The notes beneath the pieces are model-generated. The model did no database searches. It had not been told where the DNA came from and saw nothing but the letters and a program-made list of their open reading frames with translations. Made by a program: the position numbers and the translations under genes. A stretch of DNA of 32,592 bases from assembly GCA_001804705.1 (NCBI GenBank), contig MHAY01000068.1, forward strand, positions 1-32,592, in the 5' to 3' direction. The DNA comes from Ignavibacteria bacterium RIFOXYC2_FULL_35_21 (GTDB lineage Bacteria; Bacteroidota; Ignavibacteria; Kapaibacteriales; UBA2268). Shown one piece after another: positions 21,859-30,883 of the stretch (positions are counted from its first letter, which is position 1; every line of letters starts with the position of its first letter).

Positions 21859-24272
21859 CGTACTGAGATTATTTTATAAAAATAATTTTCCGAACCATTT
21901 TCAATTCTTATAAAATAGAACCCAGGGATAAGGTAAATTGTTGGTATTTCAAATTTATAAATATTATTTTCATTTGGTTCGATATTTGAAAAATAAACTT
22001 CTTCTCCAAGAGAATTATAAAGAACTACCCTGGCGTTTCCTGAAATATTTTGTTTATTATTATTAAATTTTATAATCAATGGTTCCCCAATTTTTATTGG
22101 TGATGGATAACAAATTATAGCAGGATTATTTTTATCATAATCATCATGAATTTCAATTGAATCTACATAAAACCGAATTTTTATATCATCAAGAAAAATT
22201 CCATCAAAATTTAATGCTTTATCGCTTAATAGCCCGAATCTAAAAATTATGTACTTATTCAAAAACATTGACAAATCACATTCTTGTCGAATATAATCAG
22301 GATAGTAACCGTCAAATCCGAATTTTCCGGAATCCTGCCGGCTGTATTTTAATCCAATCCCCATTCGCATTTTCGCACTTCTCAGATTAGTCCATGTTTT
22401 TCCGGAATCGGAAGATACCTCTACATAAACAACATCATATTTAGGCTCTATGTTCCAGCGGGTATTAAATTCGAGAGTGGCATTTTCTCCTAATACTTGA
22501 ATTGGATTATCATAAATTAAGTAATTGTTATCTAAATCCGAATAATTGCCACCAGGGCTTTCGGTTATTACTTTCCTCCCTATTGATTTATCATCAATAA
22601 CATTCCAATTATCATTCACCCATTCTTTTCCTAATGAACCGTTATAAAAGATACTGTATATTGAATATCTAAATAGTTGAAGATTAATTGTATCAGTCCT
22701 TAGAACACTATCCTGCACAATTTTACAAACAAATGTTCCAAAACTGCCGTTACTGAAACCATAAGGATATGGAATAATAAATCTCTCTGTTTGAGTTTCA
22801 GTTGTTTTAAGTGGTAATATTATCCTTTCAGGCGATAGGATTTTGACAGAGTCATTCAATGTTTCAAGTAACAGGTGTGATGAGGAATTTAAATCTTCAA
22901 TACCAACGTTTTGAACAGTTAAAGTAATTACACCTTCTTTATTTACTGAATCGTAATCATAAACTGATCTAACATATCTGAGATTAGCAGCAGAAGACCA
23001 TAAAAAATTGTAATTCATATAAAGATTATCCTGTGCAATTGGAATGTATCTGTTAATCAGGGGCCAAAATCCGTCCTTATCATTCCCGACTTCGGGTGTC
23101 ATTGCAAATATTTTTGGTTTCTCCGAAATTGCTAAATACATCCAGTCATCTGAGTCTCCGGACACTTCATATCCAACGGTTTGGATGCCTCTTCCAAAAG
23201 AATAATTGTTGTAATCGGTAACTTCTTTCGTGAATGAACGGAACCAAAGTGAATCCGGAGTTTCCTCATTTTTGGCACCCCAGGGGAATATAATAAGCTC
23301 ACCGTAAGAATGAAAATTACAGGCTAATCTGAATTTATGATTAATACAGAAATCTCTCATCGCTTGAGTTTCAAATTCAGAGAAAGGCGATTCACCGCGA
23401 TAAGTTTCAAATTCGGGTTTAGTAGCAGAACCATTATTATCTGCTTCCCAAAATTGTTGTGGGCCATAATTTCTGTTCAAGTCCACACCATAAGTCGAAT
23501 CATTTATCTTCTTTCTGTTCTTTCGCCACATACCACCGCCATTGGGTGCTCTTTCTTCATTGAAAGCTACTCCATCAGGATTAACTACAGGGACAACATA
23601 AATAGTTCTGTTTTTCAGTAGGAACTCCGATTCGGGATTTCCAATATCAATTCCTTCCAATAAATTCCACAAAAAATAAACAAGAGTTGTTAAACCTGAC
23701 CCTTCCCTTGCATGGTGAAGAGCGGTAAATAAGACTTCTTTTTTGTTTGTTGGATTTTTAATGCCGAAGCAATATGCCATTATAGGCCTGTCTTCATAAG
23801 TATAGCCTATAACTTCAGGATTAGCTACATAGTCGGGATATTTTTGGCGCATCTCATCGAAGACTTCATATACTTCTTCGAGCTTGTAAGAACCACCCAT
23901 TGTACCCAGCCTGAAATTTCCTTCGGTTGCTAATTGCGGAAGATTTTTTTTTGATGTTTCAATTTTGTTTTCGATATATTTTTCATAATCATCAACGAGA
24001 ACTTCATATTTGATTTTTTGAGTTGTTAATAATTGCAGTTCTTGGTTATTTAAAATTAGCTCAGCAGAAGATTTATTAACATCAGCACCTTCCAAATCAA
24101 ATCCTGATTTTAATAAATCATTATAAGTAAATTTATCATCAAAATAAATTTTTATTAAATGATATGAGAAATTTTCTTGTGAGATATGGATAGGCTTACT
24201 TTCTACAATCTGAAATATAATGAAAAGCAGGGTAATGAACCCAAAATAATATTTAAATTTATAATTCAACAT
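21855..24272 (-). CDS. Secreted M14 zinc carboxypeptidase with T9SS sorting tail
   Basis: The 805-aa protein has a signal-type N-terminus (hydrophobic about 8-23) and a propeptide-like region to about 115. An M14 catalytic domain follows at about 125-430. Zinc ligands are His187 and Glu190 in HHARE and His321 in NFHSYGE; the catalytic Glu394 is in MTPEVGND; VDLNRNYG at 263-270 is the substrate-binding NR segment. The downstream beta-rich part includes a jelly-roll-like domain with DSGKTW and FDGIFLDDIKIRF. The C-terminus (YPSPIKIGEPL ... LIPGFYFIRIENG) is a T9SS type A tail. It should be exported and cleave C-terminal amino acids from peptides outside the cell. Its ATG directly follows the alpha/beta hydrolase stop codon, so the two form an operon, and its stop overlaps bshA's. 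Confidence 0.92.
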   Translation of the reverse strand: MLNYKFKYYFGFITLLFIIFQIVESKPIHISQENFSYHLIKIYFDDKFTYNDLLKSGFDLEGADVNKSSAELILNNQELQLLTTQKIKYEVLVDDYEKYIENKIETSKKNLPQLATEGNFRLGTMGGSYKLEEVYEVFDEMRQKYPDYVANPEVIGYTYEDRPIMAYCFGIKNPTNKKEVLFTALHHAREGSGLTTLVYFLWNLLEGIDIGNPESEFLLKNRTIYVVPVVNPDGVAFNEERAPNGGGMWRKNRKKINDSTYGVDLNRNYGPQQFWEADNNGSATKPEFETYRGESPFSEFETQAMRDFCINHKFRLACNFHSYGELIIFPWGAKNEETPDSLWFRSFTKEVTDYNNYSFGRGIQTVGYEVSGDSDDWMYLAISEKPKIFAMTPEVGNDKDGFWPLINRYIPIAQDNLYMNYNFLWSSAANLRYVRSVYDYDSVNKEGVITLTVQNVGIEDLNSSSHLLLETLNDSVKILSPERIILPLKTTETQTERFIIPYPYGFSNGSFGTFVCKIVQDSVLRTDTINLQLFRYSIYSIFYNGSLGKEWVNDNWNVIDDKSIGRKVITESPGGNYSDLDNNYLIYDNPIQVLGENATLEFNTRWNIEPKYDVVYVEVSSDSGKTWTNLRSAKMRMGIGLKYSRQDSGKFGFDGYYPDYIRQECDLSMFLNKYIIFRFGLLSDKALNFDGIFLDDIKIRFYVDSIEIHDDYDKNNPAIICYPSPIKIGEPLIIKFNNNKQNISGNARVVLYNSLGEEVYFSNIEPNENNIYKFEIPTIYLIPGFYFIRIENGSENYFYKIISVR

Positions 24273-25619
24273 TTATTTCTGTTTGTGTATCCATCCGGAA
24301 ATTGCTTTAATAACTAATTCCGAAACATGCCCTTCATTATTATATTCATTCGGATTAGACATTCCCTCGCCTTCCATGAACAGATGATTAAGTTTAGGAT
24401 AACTCTTCATTTCGACATCTTTCCTACTGCCGAGAGCTTTTTGCCAAAGCTTAAAATCATCATAAGTAACCTGGTAATCTCTATGTCCCTGAAGTATCAA
24501 CATTGGCTTATTCAATTTCTTAGCAAGTTCATGGGGCTTGTAATTCCTCAGGTCGAGCCAGTAAAGAGGATTTATATTCATAGGTAAATCCGATGCAGGT
24601 GTTTTAATTGAAAGTTTTTTACTCTTCACAGCTTTTACCTGCTTCTCTATTTTCTTTAACTCCTCTTTTTCCTCCTTTGAAATAATGCTGTCAAGGCTGA
24701 GTATATATTTGACCTGACTATAATATATGTCTTCGAAAGGCCTTGTTGAACCTGCCATGACAATTAATCCTTTAATTGCAGTATCACCCTTTGCTATTCT
24801 CGGAAGAAGCATACCACCTAAACTGTGGCCAAGAACGAATATTTTATTTTTATCAATCTCAGGAATTGATTTTAAGGTATCCACAGCTTTGATTGCATCT
24901 TCTACCGTTTCAAGAAATGGTGTTATAGAATCGGTCATTTGCTGGAATTTATTTCGATGAGTAAGCGTTCTTTTATCATACCTGAACACAGCAATTTTCC
25001 TCGAAGCCAAACCCCATGCAATATCCCTGAAAGGCTTGTTGGGACCTAATGTCTCATCCCTATCGTTTGGACCCGAACCATGAACAAGAACAACAACAGG
25101 AAATGGCCCCTCTCCTTTTGGTATTGTGAGAACACAAGGCAATCTCCATCCCTCGACACCAAATTCAAACTTACGCTCCGAAAATGATGCAGTATCAACA
25201 TATTCAGGATTCTTATAAAAATCCTTATCCGTTTTTGATATTACCCAAAATCCTGCAATCCTTATAAGACTATCGAAAACAAACCTATAACCGAGAACTG
25301 CCCTGTCATAATCACATTTTATTTCGAGCATATCATAATTTTGATAGAGCTTGTACTTATATTCATCAATGCTGTTGAATTTTCCATATTGAAATAAAAG
25401 CTGAGTGCTGATTAATTCAAGCTGGTAATTGTTTAATTGAAATGCAGCCGCCGAATCCAGCATTGGAGGTATTTTCGAAAAATCCTCCTTGCTTAAATAA
25501 TTCATGAACTGCTCAACAAACGGCTTATACTCGGCAATTTTCTTTTCCTCAACTGTCTGGGCAAAAGTGGTAATTGTAACCGCTAAAATAATTATAAAAT
25601 AAAAAAAAGATTTTTTCAT
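24273..25619 (-). CDS. Exported alpha/beta hydrolase with DUF3887-like N-terminal domain
   Basis: The start was set at ATG 25619 (MKKSFF...), four codons inside a longer frame that would need GTG; a signal peptide ending near TTFAQ starts there. The resulting 448-aa protein has a small helical N-terminal domain (about 25-130) resembling DUF3887, then an alpha/beta hydrolase fold. Features are LVHGSGPNDRDETLGPNKPF for the oxyanion region, GHSLGG with nucleophile Ser266, LQGHRDYQV with Asp381, and LNHLFMEGEG with His412, giving a full triad. The family is serine esterases or peptidases of the dienelactone-hydrolase type. It is co-transcribed with the secreted M14 carboxypeptidase (TAA-ATG junction), so a joint role in peptide or ester breakdown is likely but inferred. 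No Shine-Dalgarno site is visible. Confidence 0.88.
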   Translation of the reverse strand: MKKSFFYFIIILAVTITTFAQTVEEKKIAEYKPFVEQFMNYLSKEDFSKIPPMLDSAAAFQLNNYQLELISTQLLFQYGKFNSIDEYKYKLYQNYDMLEIKCDYDRAVLGYRFVFDSLIRIAGFWVISKTDKDFYKNPEYVDTASFSERKFEFGVEGWRLPCVLTIPKGEGPFPVVVLVHGSGPNDRDETLGPNKPFRDIAWGLASRKIAVFRYDKRTLTHRNKFQQMTDSITPFLETVEDAIKAVDTLKSIPEIDKNKIFVLGHSLGGMLLPRIAKGDTAIKGLIVMAGSTRPFEDIYYSQVKYILSLDSIISKEEKEELKKIEKQVKAVKSKKLSIKTPASDLPMNINPLYWLDLRNYKPHELAKKLNKPMLILQGHRDYQVTYDDFKLWQKALGSRKDVEMKSYPKLNHLFMEGEGMSNPNEYNNEGHVSELVIKAISGWIHKQK

Positions 25620-25632
25620 TTTTAATACCACA

Positions 25633-25662
25633 ATTCATAATTCGTAATTCGTAATTCGTAAT
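25633..25662 (+). repeat. 7-bp array after gyrB (ATTCATA + 3 x ATTCGTA)
   Basis: One ATTCATA and three exact ATTCGTA units, then a partial AT. It fills the 48-bp spacer between the gyrB stop codon and the hydrolase start. Confidence 0.85.
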
Positions 25663-25667
25663 TGATT

Positions 25668-27758
25668 TTAAACATCCAGATTTTTTACATATTGTGCATT
25701 TTGTTCGATGAAAAGCCTTCTTGGCTCAACCTTATCCCCCATTAAAGTTTCAAACAGCTTTGTAGCTTCTGTTGCATTTTCGATTGTTACCTGAAGTAAA
25801 GTTCTCTTATCAGGATTCATCGTAGTTTCCCAGAGTTGTTCGGGATTCATTTCACCAAGGCCTTTGAAACGGGAAATCACAATACCATCCTGGGTAGCAT
25901 TTTCAGGCAATTCTTCGTCAGGCATGGATGTCCCCTTTTTTGCTGCTATATCCCTTCTGATTCTCTGGATAATATTTTCCCGCTCACTTTCATTATAAGC
26001 ATAAAATTCGCTTTTGCCTTTTTTTACTTTATATAAGGGAGGTTGTGCGATATAGAGTTTCCCTTTAATTATTATATCCTGCATGAACTGATAAAACAAT
26101 GTCAAAAGCAAAGTTCTTATGTGTGAACCGTCAACGTCAGCATCAGCCATCAAAATCACTTTTCCATATCTTGTTTTCTCAACATCAAAATCAGTTGCAA
26201 ATCCTGCGCCTAATGCTGTTATTATTGCCCTGATTTCTTCATTCTCCAAAATTTTCGCTTCACGTGCTTTATGTACATTTAATATCTTTCCTTTCAAGGG
26301 TAGTATTGCCTGTGAACGCCTGTCCCTTCCCTGCTTTGCCGAACCGCCTGCAGAATCACCTTCGACTATGAATATCTCGCAATCCTCTGGTGTTTGCAGT
26401 GAACAATCTGCAAGCTTACCTGGTAAAGTTGAAGTTTCAAGTGCGCTCTTTCTACGAACAAGTTCCCTCGATTTTTTCGCGGCAAGTCTTGCTTCGGCCG
26501 CTAAAACCGCTTTCTCAATTATCTTCTTTGCATCTGATGGATTGCTGTCAAGAAACTGGCTCAGTTTATCATTTAATATTGTTCTTACTATTCCTTCCAC
26601 TTCACCATTGCCAAGCTTTGTTTTCGTCTGCCCTTCGAATTGTGGTTCAGGTACTTTGATTGATATTACTGCCGTCAATCCCTCACGAAAATCATCGCCG
26701 CTTAACTGAATTTTGGATTTGTTATTTGCCGCCGCATAAACATTCAAAGTCCTTGTCAATGCAGACCTGAATCCTGTTACATGTGTGCCACCCTCGATTG
26801 TATTAATATTATTCACATAGGACAATACATTCTCAGTATAACCTGTGTTGTAACGGAAACAGATTTCAACCTGAGTTTCAACATCTGTTTCTCCTTTTTC
26901 GGCACCCGTAATGTATATAGGCTTGCATACATGTGTAGCTCCATTGTCAATATACTTTACAAAATCAACCAAGCCCCCTTTATAATGAAATTTCTCTTCC
27001 CTCCCGTCACGTTCATCTTTTAACTCAATCACTACTTCCGGATTCAGAAATGCAAGCTCCCTCAACCGCTCTGCCACTTTGCTGAATCTGAAAGATGTCG
27101 TCTTGAATATTTTTTCATCAGCCTTAAATTTTATTATCGTTCCCGTTTTCTTGGTTTCTCCTCTTTCTTCCACCTGCGTTGTTGGAATACCCTCAGAATA
27201 ACTCTGCTCGAAAATTTTACCATCCCTGTGAATTGTCGCAGTCAGTTCAGATGACAATGCATTTACACATGAAACACCAACTCCATGCAAGCCTCCCGAT
27301 ACCTTATAGGAAGACTTATCAAACTTTCCTCCGGCATGAAGAGTACACATCACAACTTCTAAGGTTGATATCTGTTTCACCGGGTGCGGTCCCGTCGGAA
27401 TACCTCTTCCGTCATCCTCAACCGAACATGAGCCGTCCTTATGAAGCTTAATCCATATATTCTTGCAATATCCAACCAACGCCTCATCTATCGAATTGTC
27501 AACAACCTCATGAACAAGATGGTGCAATCCCCTCTCTCCTATGTCACCTATGTACATTGCAGGCCTGCGGCGAACTGCCTCCAGGCCTTCCAAAACCTTA
27601 ATGCTTTCTTCACTATACTCAGCATTCTCATCATAATCAATCGAGGACATTAATTCGTACGTCTCTTCATCCTCATTCGTATCATTTGCAGAGATAGCAC
27701 TGATTGCTTTCTCGACAGAATCATTATCATCATTCTCCATTTTTTCCTTGTCTGTCAT
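25668..27758 (-). CDS. gyrB: DNA gyrase subunit B
   Basis: GyrB provides the ATPase and TOPRIM parts of gyrase, which introduces negative supercoils. The GHKL ATPase region holds HEVVDNSIDEA (Glu84, Asn88), DGRGIP, SGGLHGVG (154-161) and the QTKTKLGN loop. The TOPRIM domain has EGDSAGG at 466-472 and DADVDG at 539-544. QPPLYKVKKGK and RFKGLGEMNPEQLW complete the family marks. The length of 696 aa is the short GyrB form without the proteobacterial insertion. The conserved start SIKVLEGLEAVRRRPAMYIGD is reached only at residue 52, after an acidic, low-complexity leader; Met37 (27650) is a reasonable alternative start. It is the last gene of dnaN-recF-dciA-gyrB, 124 bp after dciA with a palindrome in the gap. 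Confidence 0.98.
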   Translation of the reverse strand: MTDKEKMENDDNDSVEKAISAISANDTNEDEETYELMSSIDYDENAEYSEESIKVLEGLEAVRRRPAMYIGDIGERGLHHLVHEVVDNSIDEALVGYCKNIWIKLHKDGSCSVEDDGRGIPTGPHPVKQISTLEVVMCTLHAGGKFDKSSYKVSGGLHGVGVSCVNALSSELTATIHRDGKIFEQSYSEGIPTTQVEERGETKKTGTIIKFKADEKIFKTTSFRFSKVAERLRELAFLNPEVVIELKDERDGREEKFHYKGGLVDFVKYIDNGATHVCKPIYITGAEKGETDVETQVEICFRYNTGYTENVLSYVNNINTIEGGTHVTGFRSALTRTLNVYAAANNKSKIQLSGDDFREGLTAVISIKVPEPQFEGQTKTKLGNGEVEGIVRTILNDKLSQFLDSNPSDAKKIIEKAVLAAEARLAAKKSRELVRRKSALETSTLPGKLADCSLQTPEDCEIFIVEGDSAGGSAKQGRDRRSQAILPLKGKILNVHKAREAKILENEEIRAIITALGAGFATDFDVEKTRYGKVILMADADVDGSHIRTLLLTLFYQFMQDIIIKGKLYIAQPPLYKVKKGKSEFYAYNESERENIIQRIRRDIAAKKGTSMPDEELPENATQDGIVISRFKGLGEMNPEQLWETTMNPDKRTLLQVTIENATEATKLFETLMGDKVEPRRLFIEQNAQYVKNLDV

Positions 27759-27806
27759 AATTCTCTTTATTAAAATTTATTTGAAAATTTCTTTTACAAT
27801 CTTTTG

Positions 27807-27828
27807 GGGACAGAAAATTTTCTGCCCC
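27807..27828. repeat. Framed palindrome between dciA and gyrB
   Basis: GGGACAGAAAA pairs with TTTTCTGCCCC with one mismatch and is followed by TACA. It lies inside the putative replication operon, so if it acted as a terminator it would separate gyrB from the upstream genes. Confidence 0.8.
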
Positions 27829-27830
27829 TA

Positions 27831-27872
27831 CATTTTTAATTATACATTTTGCATTTTTAATTTTACATTCTC
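27831..27872 (+). repeat. 7-bp array after dciA
   Basis: Units CATTTTT, AATTATA, CATTTTG, CATTTTT, AATTTTA, CATTCTC in register. The first unit is continuous with the TACA end of the neighbouring palindrome, so the two repeat classes form one composite element. Confidence 0.7.
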
Positions 27873-27882
27873 TTAATCATAT

Positions 27883-28182
27883 TTATCTAATGACGATTTC
27901 GTCAACAATTTTGCTCCCGTATCTCTTATTTATTTCGTTTTTAAATGACTCTTTTCTCAAGAACAATTCAGAACGCCAAACAGATGAATCCACCCTGATA
28001 AATAGTATCCCGTTTTCAAATCTCACATACCCGGCTTTTTCAGCTATCCTGTCCCCTACTATCTCTTTCCATAGCTCCGGTACTCTTTCTTGTTTAACAA
28101 GCTCCTCCCAACCCAATCCCGATATAAGGTTATTGAAGACCTCCTTCAATGGTTGTGGCGATTTATATGAACCGGAAACCAT
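27883..28182 (-). CDS. DUF721 protein, DciA-like helicase-loading factor
   Basis: The 99-aa basic protein matches DUF721: GWEELVKQERVPELWKEIVGDRIAEKA is the conserved helical first half, and YVRFENGILFIRVDSSVWRSEL ... INKRYG the strand-rich second half. DUF721 members of the DciA type interact with the replicative helicase DnaB and are considered the ancestral loaders in bacteria that lack DnaC or DnaI. The position between recF and gyrB, in the dnaN cluster, agrees with a replication role. It is short, with only the core domain and no long C-terminal extension. It lies 90 bp after recF. Confidence 0.85.
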   Translation of the reverse strand: MVSGSYKSPQPLKEVFNNLISGLGWEELVKQERVPELWKEIVGDRIAEKAGYVRFENGILFIRVDSSVWRSELFLRKESFKNEINKRYGSKIVDEIVIR

Positions 28183-28187
28183 GTCTT

Positions 28188-28267
28188 AATTATTAATTAC
28201 CAATGACTAATGAAAATATTCAAAGAAAATTCTTTTTCAAATTCAGAATTTATAATTCAGCATTTTG
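28188..28267. repeat. Two opposed 7-bp arrays in the recF/dciA spacer
   Basis: At 28188-28215 the units are AATTATT, AATTACC, AATGACT, AATGAAA; at 28240-28267 they are AATTCAG, AATTTAT, AATTCAG, CATTTTG. By their unit types the two are in opposite orientation. Between them is a small palindrome, AAAGAA-AA-TTCTTT. The first abuts the dciA start and the second the recF end. Confidence 0.6.
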
Positions 28268-28272
28268 AATAA

Positions 28273-29409
28273 CTATTCTTTATAAATTAAGCCATTATCA
28301 ACTTTATAAAATCTACAATCAGCCTTATGAGGCATAATTTTTTTCATGGTTTCGCCATCAGTTACAGTAATCAATGTCTGAGCGGAATTTGACGTAACCA
28401 TCTCCAACACTTTCTCAGCTCTTTCAATGTCCAATTCGGAAAATATATCATCGAGCAAAACCACAGGAGTTTCTCTTTTCTTTTCTTTCAAATAATGAAA
28501 CTCCGAAAATTTGAGGCTGATTAACAACGATTTATGCTGCCCCTGGGAAGCATATTCCTTAGCCACACCCGAATTAATTAATATTTTTAATTCGTCCTTT
28601 TGGGGGCCATATAAGGTTGTACCACGCCTCAATTCTTCTTTTTCAGCTTTTTCAAAAGCCAGCTTTAAACTCTCTTTAATTTCATCTTTATTTGTTTTCC
28701 CATCAATTTCCTTTACTCCACTGGGAACATATTCAAGCCAAACTTCTTCCTTCCCTTTCGATACATCTTTGTATCTTTCCCGGAAAGTATTAACAAACTC
28801 GACTTCAAACTCTTTCCTTCTCTTAATTATTCCTGCTCCGGTTTTAATCAGAACTTCTGTCCAGGGTTCAATAACCTGAGGATTATAGTGCCTTTCGGTT
28901 TTTGCCCTGATTAAAAGATTGTTCCTTTGTTTTAAGGCTTTTTTATATTTAATAATATCCTCGACATAAATCTTGCTCGATTGAGCTAAAATCTTATCAA
29001 TGAACTCCCTCCTGTCAGCAGGTGAACCGGATGTTATGTTCTTATAATCAGGTGATAATATTACAAGAGGTAGTTCACCTATCACATCCTTCGGAAGTAA
29101 ATTGTCTCCGAAAGTAGATGAAATCTGCTTCTTTCCACTACCATTGAACCTGATATTTACTTTATAAGGTATATCAAAATCATTCCTTGAGTTCAGGGAC
29201 ACATGCCAAAAAGCTTCTTCTTTATTCATCAGGGAACTGTCGTTGACGTGCATAAAGCTTTTTGAAAAACCGCATAAGGAAATTGCTTCAAGAATGGTCG
29301 TCTTCCCTGAGCCGTTCAAGCCAAACAAAACGTTCAATCCTTTGCCGAAATCCAATTCCGAATGAACATGATTCCGCAGATTGTTAATTAAAATCTCGCT
29401 TACGTACAT
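28273..29409 (-). CDS. recF: DNA replication and repair protein RecF
   Basis: RecF is an SMC-like ATPase that helps load RecA at gaps and repair stalled forks. The start MYVSEILINNLRNH is typical. Walker A is GLNGSGKT at residues 30-37. The middle SPDYKNITSGSPADRREFIDKIL is the RecF-specific block. The ABC signature is ASQGQHKSLLISLKF, and Walker B is VVLLDDIFSELD, where the aspartate cluster and SELD D-loop are clear. The 378-aa length is normal. It lies 82 bp downstream of dnaN and 90 bp upstream of dciA on the same strand, the common dnaN-recF order. Confidence 0.97.
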   Translation of the reverse strand: MYVSEILINNLRNHVHSELDFGKGLNVLFGLNGSGKTTILEAISLCGFSKSFMHVNDSSLMNKEEAFWHVSLNSRNDFDIPYKVNIRFNGSGKKQISSTFGDNLLPKDVIGELPLVILSPDYKNITSGSPADRREFIDKILAQSSKIYVEDIIKYKKALKQRNNLLIRAKTERHYNPQVIEPWTEVLIKTGAGIIKRRKEFEVEFVNTFRERYKDVSKGKEEVWLEYVPSGVKEIDGKTNKDEIKESLKLAFEKAEKEELRRGTTLYGPQKDELKILINSGVAKEYASQGQHKSLLISLKFSEFHYLKEKKRETPVVLLDDIFSELDIERAEKVLEMVTSNSAQTLITVTDGETMKKIMPHKADCRFYKVDNGLIYKE

Positions 29410-29465
29410 CTTAACTCTATGCTGCTAATTTTTTATTTATAGTCAAAACTATGTTTTGCCATTAC

Positions 29466-29493
29466 ATTTATAATTCATAATTCGTAATTGATT
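29466..29493 (+). repeat. 7-bp array at the dnaN 3' end
   Basis: Units ATTTATA, ATTCATA, ATTCGTA, ATTGATT in register. The last unit touches the stop codon of dnaN, which ends MPVRLT rather than the more usual MPMRL, so the terminal Thr may come from the repeat. Confidence 0.65.
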
Positions 29494-30673
29494 ACGTTAA
29501 TCGAACAGGCATTATCAGCATCAATAAATCCAATTCTTCCTTGCCGGGCTTTATCAATACCGGCCTTGTAGGCTCCGAGAAAGTCATTAGTACTGCCTGT
29601 TTTTCATCATCCGTATCAATGTTTGAAATTGCATCATACAGATATTTATAATTAAATCCTATTGTAACCTTATTCCCGCTGAAATCGCATGTTATAACCT
29701 CATCGCCTTCACTGCCGCTATCCTCATCCTGGCCCGAAATTGAAATGTTGTTCTTTTCTATAACCATCTTAATCTGGTGATTCAATTCACTTGTGCATTG
29801 TGCTACACGGTTAATGGCATTAATAACATCCTTTTGATTAACGGTAGCGCTCAATTCATTATTTTGAGGAATAACAGACTCATAAGGCGGAAACTTCTCA
29901 TCAATCAATCTTGTGATAAACACAGTATCCCCGACATCAAACCTTGCATGTGTAATTCTGTTCCGCGTTTCAATCACACTCATAACTACTTCATTATCAA
30001 CCTTTCTTAAAAGCTCGATAGCACGTGCAGGAATAATCAGGTCCAGTTCGTTCGGATAAGAACCCTTGTCAGCATGAACAACTGCCTTCACCAATCTGTA
30101 ACTGTCAGTCGAGACGGCTGTAATGAAATTCTCCCTGAATTGGAATAGCACACCATTCATTGCAGGGCGGAACTCGTCGGTTGATACGGCATAATGAGTC
30201 TTATCAGCCAGCCAGCTTATATTGTCTTTACTAAAATACATTGCCGGTGCCTTACCGGACTTTTCGCTTATTTTCACCTTTTCCAAATCAGGTTTTTCGG
30301 ATTCGAAAAGTTCTGGTATATCCAGATATTCACTTGTGCTCAAGCCTCGCAAGGTATATTTCCCGGTTGATGTTTTCAATTTAATTTCATTTGTGGATTC
30401 GTTAGCAGAAAAATCAAGCTGGCCCTCTGACAATGTCTTAACAAGGTCGCCGATTTTCCTTCCGGGAACTAAAATTGAGCCGTCTTCTGCTCCACTAACA
30501 TTCAGATGAGACATAATAGTTATATCCTGGTCTGTTGATACAACTCTTAATTCATTACCCGAAAGGGAAAAATGTAAATGCTCCAACACAGGCAATGTTG
30601 ACTTTCTTGGTATAGCAGGCAAATTCTTTTGTAATGCCTTTTGAAACTCCGGAAGTGCAACTGAAAACTTCAT
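29492..30673 (-). CDS. dnaN: DNA polymerase III beta subunit (sliding clamp)
   Basis: The clamp encircles DNA and tethers the polymerase. The start MKFSVALPEFQKALQKNLPAIPRKSTLPVLEHLHF and the blocks SILVPGRKIGDLVKTL, AVSTDSYRLV and FPPYESVIPQNN are those of the three-domain beta clamp, and the end LLMLIMPVRLT is the conserved C-terminal strand that forms the protein-binding pocket. At 393 aa it is about 20 longer than the E. coli protein. The excess lies in an acidic loop (SGQDEDSGSEGDEVITCD) and in a segment around residues 125-150. AGGA lies seven bases before the ATG. It is the first gene of the leftward replication cluster. dnaA is not upstream of it; psd is instead. Confidence 0.97.
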   Translation of the reverse strand: MKFSVALPEFQKALQKNLPAIPRKSTLPVLEHLHFSLSGNELRVVSTDQDITIMSHLNVSGAEDGSILVPGRKIGDLVKTLSEGQLDFSANESTNEIKLKTSTGKYTLRGLSTSEYLDIPELFESEKPDLEKVKISEKSGKAPAMYFSKDNISWLADKTHYAVSTDEFRPAMNGVLFQFRENFITAVSTDSYRLVKAVVHADKGSYPNELDLIIPARAIELLRKVDNEVVMSVIETRNRITHARFDVGDTVFITRLIDEKFPPYESVIPQNNELSATVNQKDVINAINRVAQCTSELNHQIKMVIEKNNISISGQDEDSGSEGDEVITCDFSGNKVTIGFNYKYLYDAISNIDTDDEKQAVLMTFSEPTRPVLIKPGKEELDLLMLIMPVRLT

Positions 30674-30795
30674 GTATCCATCCTTTTTTTAAAATGGTTA
30701 TATAAATAATCTATTCTTTTATTTTTCTGATTTTATGACTTGGCAATTTACAAAAAAACCTTCTTAATTACTACACAATTTATCCTCTTTATTCG

Positions 30796-30803
30796 TATTT
30801 TTG
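30796..30803 (+). promoter_or_regulatory. Candidate -7 box before psd
   Basis: TATTTTTG fits TAnnTTTG and lies 87 bases before the psd start, beyond the heptamer array. No matching -33 box is evident. Confidence 0.25.
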
Positions 30804-30848
30804 TAATGAAATTTAATGATGTTTCCAAAAGCAAAAACCATGGTGCTT

Positions 30849-30883
30849 CATTATTAATTATTCATTAGCAATTAGTAATTATT
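30849..30883 (+). repeat. 7-bp array before psd
   Basis: Units CATTATT, AATTATT, CATTAGC, AATTAGT, AATTATT in register, ending seven bases before the psd ATG, in the place where a Shine-Dalgarno site would normally be. Confidence 0.65.

Noticed and set aside
26119-26709. Plus-strand 196-codon frame opposite gyrB
   Set aside because: It lies wholly antisense to the conserved TOPRIM and ATPase region of gyrB, is rich in Ser/Pro/Phe and has no recognisable domain; a shadow of gyrB codon use.
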